Assembly: GCA_025054615.1 (NCBI GenBank)
Contig: JANWZO010000003.1
Location: forward strand, 107,627 to 171,626
Source of the DNA: Kiritimatiellia bacterium
GTDB lineage: Bacteria; Verrucomicrobiota; Kiritimatiellia; CAIVKH01
DNA: 64,000 nt
Direction of reading: 5' to 3'
The notes below the pieces were generated by a model, which was given only the letters and a program-made list of their open reading frames with translations, was not told the DNA's origin and ran no database searches. The position numbers and the translations under genes were made by a program. Position 1 is the first letter of the stretch. Every line of letters begins with the position of its first letter. This document shows positions 62,563 to 64,000 of the stretch, piece by piece.

Positions 62563-64000
62563 ATGAACATTCCGGTGCCAGACGCTGCAAATACGCCATT
62601 TGTTGAAGAACTTTTTCGTGATTTTCTCAGGGATCCCAATTCCGTGCCCCCGGCGTGGCGGACCTATTTTGCCGCGATGGATGGGCGCGAGGCCATCTCA
62701 GCGGAGAGTCCGACCGAAGAGGAAATTCGGCGCCGAATGTTGGACCGCGCGCGGTTGAGGACGGTTCCCGTGGGGGCCGCGCCGGCGGCTTCACCTCCCG
62801 GCGGTTCGGACATGGCGCGCAAGCAGGCGGCGGTGCTCAGATTGATTCACGCATACCGGCTTCTTGGCCATTATCGCGCACAGGTCGATCCGATTAATTT
62901 GCGCGGGTTGCCGAATATACCCGACCTGGATCCGGCGTTCCATGGGTTGCGGGAAGCGGATTACGACCTGGTCTTCAACACGGGCAATCTCGGCGGTCGC
63001 GCGGAGATGAAGCTTCGCGACATCATCGAGATGCTCCGCGAGACCTACACCGAGCACATCGGCGCCGAGTTCATGCATATCGTGGACGTGAACGAGCAGC
63101 GCTGGCTCCAGTCCCGGCTCGAGAGCACGCGGACCAACCCCGATTATCCGGCGGATTTCAAGATACGACTTCTGGAGCGCATCACGGCGGCCGAAGGGCT
63201 CGAGCAATATCTGCACGCCAAATATTCGGGCCAGAAGAGATTCTCCCTCGAGGGCGGCGAATCGCTAATCACGGCGCTGGACGAACTGATTCAACGGGCG
63301 GGAACACACGGCGTGGAAGAGATCGTGATCGGGATGGCCCACCGCGGACGCCTCAACGTCCTCGTCAACATCATGGGTAAGTCGCCCAAGGAGCTGTTTG
63401 AGGAGTTTGAAGGCAAGCACAAGTGGAAGGGCAATTACACCGGCGACGTCAAATACCACCAAGGCTTCTCTTCAGATGTTCAGACGCCCGGCGGCGTGGT
63501 GCATCTGGCCCTCGGGTTTAATCCGTCGCACCTCGAAATTATTGATCCGGTTACTTGCGGCTCCGTCCGCGCGCGGCAGGACCAGCGCCAGGATTCCACG
63601 CGCACGAAGGTAATGGGCGTGCTGATCCACGGCGACGCGGCCTTTGCGGGCCAGGGCGTCGTCTACGAGACCATGAACCTTTCGCAGACCCGCGGATACG
63701 GCACCGGTGGCACAATCCATATCGTGGTAAACAACCGGATCGGGTTCACCACGAGCCATCCGCTGGATGCGCGATCCGCGTTGTACTGCACGGACGTGGG
63801 TAAGGTGATCCAGGCCCCCATTTTCCACGTCAACGGCGATGATCCCGAAGCGGTTGCGTTTATTGTTCAGTTGGCTGTGCAATTCCGGATGGAGTTCCAC
63901 CGGGACGTGATTATCGACCTGGTCTGTTATCGCCGGCATGGCCACAACGAGGCGGACGAGCCGGCCGCTACCCAGCCGATGATGTACAAGAAAATTCGCA
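62563..64000 (+). CDS. sucA: 2-oxoglutarate dehydrogenase E1 component, N-terminal part (3' end outside window)
   Basis: The first 479 codons of a ThDP-dependent E1 that decarboxylates 2-oxoglutarate and passes the succinyl group to lipoyl E2. Seen are the N-terminal E2-binding segment NTPFVEELFRDFLRDP, FSLEGGESLITALDEL, GMAHRGRLNVLVN, HHQGFSSD-like KYHQGFSSDVQ and the ThDP motif GDAAFAGQG...VNNRIGF. ATG 62563 has no obvious ribosome binding site. The upstream 62328-62562 holds no protein gene I can recognise. It implies an oxidative TCA step. Confidence 0.95.
   Translation, partial: MNIPVPDAANTPFVEELFRDFLRDPNSVPPAWRTYFAAMDGREAISAESPTEEEIRRRMLDRARLRTVPVGAAPAASPPGGSDMARKQAAVLRLIHAYRLLGHYRAQVDPINLRGLPNIPDLDPAFHGLREADYDLVFNTGNLGGRAEMKLRDIIEMLRETYTEHIGAEFMHIVDVNEQRWLQSRLESTRTNPDYPADFKIRLLERITAAEGLEQYLHAKYSGQKRFSLEGGESLITALDELIQRAGTHGVEEIVIGMAHRGRLNVLVNIMGKSPKELFEEFEGKHKWKGNYTGDVKYHQGFSSDVQTPGGVVHLALGFNPSHLEIIDPVTCGSVRARQDQRQDSTRTKVMGVLIHGDAAFAGQGVVYETMNLSQTRGYGTGGTIHIVVNNRIGFTTSHPLDARSALYCTDVGKVIQAPIFHVNGDDPEAVAFIVQLAVQFRMEFHRDVIIDLVCYRRHGHNEADEPAATQPMMYKKIR

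Overview
The window is a gene-dense, GC-rich bacterial chromosome segment of about 60 complete protein genes, two genes cut by the window edges (start and end) and one tRNA. It looks like a Gram-negative member of the PVC superphylum, probably Verrucomicrobiota or Kiritimatiellota. That placement is an inference. It rests on a V-type ATPase in a bacterium, a huge secreted amylase carrying DxDGDG (thrombospondin type 3-like) calcium repeats with an 'LPNWWEALYG...EEYLAGT' module typical of these phyla, a PEP-CTERM exported protein, outer-membrane and LPS genes (GT9 transferase, LpxH-like phosphatase, beta-barrel) and many short exported proteins of unknown function. A 2-oxoglutarate dehydrogenase and a photolyase relative suggest exposure to oxygen and light.

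Layout. 1-1035: end of a V-ATPase operon (subunits I and K). 1078-5973: gpsA, then pyrB-argF-GT9 as a tight operon, then birA. 6123-12895: promoter, LacI-type operator, a 2202-residue secreted enzyme with two GH13 catalytic domains, and a hairpin. 12994-19385: GT2 and CPBP protease on the plus strand, then Hsp33, DUF3431, ADP-ribosylglycohydrolase and photolyase-like genes on the minus strand. 19427-25718: monooxygenase/Fe-ADH pair, then purA-uppS-cdsA-rseP. 25709-31256: a minus-strand run (membrane protein, mutS, cation efflux, zinc ribbon, Nfu, lipoprotein). 31241-33061: rplU-rpmA-obg. 33091-44255: mixed genes including galK, TatD, TcdA/GcvT, CutA, a nuclease and an orphan response regulator. 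44313-49477: rfbB, tRNA-Ala, azoR, a Ser/Thr kinase and lhgO, which is coupled to kamA (to 50661). 50630-56827: proline and arginine biosynthesis (proA, proB, argD, argB, argJ) on the minus strand. 56888-58630: rplM-rpsI and a dienelactone hydrolase. 58764-62269: a four-domain sulfur-transfer oxidoreductase and a PEP-CTERM protein. 62563 to the end: sucA.

How the genes work together. Arginine and pyrimidine synthesis are strongly represented: argJ, argB and argD make ornithine, argF converts it to citrulline, and pyrB uses the same carbamoyl phosphate; proB and proA share the glutamate branch. Many neighbouring genes overlap by 4 nt (ATGA or GTGA), implying translational coupling. Several first genes have a -10 box only 6-8 nt before the start codon and no ribosome binding site, suggesting leaderless transcripts.

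The least explained feature is a small dispersed repeat: three 49-bp copies with fixed spacing between two TTTACA...TGGAA boxes, plus one single-box copy. Two sit between co-directional minus-strand genes, one is inside the Fe-ADH reading frame, and one forms the apparent promoter of the PEP-CTERM gene. No CRISPR array, insertion sequence, prophage or defence island was seen. No gene-free stretch exceeds 300 bases; the longest (62270-62562, 14881-15162, 55323-55588 and 40134-40386) hold nothing recognisable apart from the terminator at 62294.
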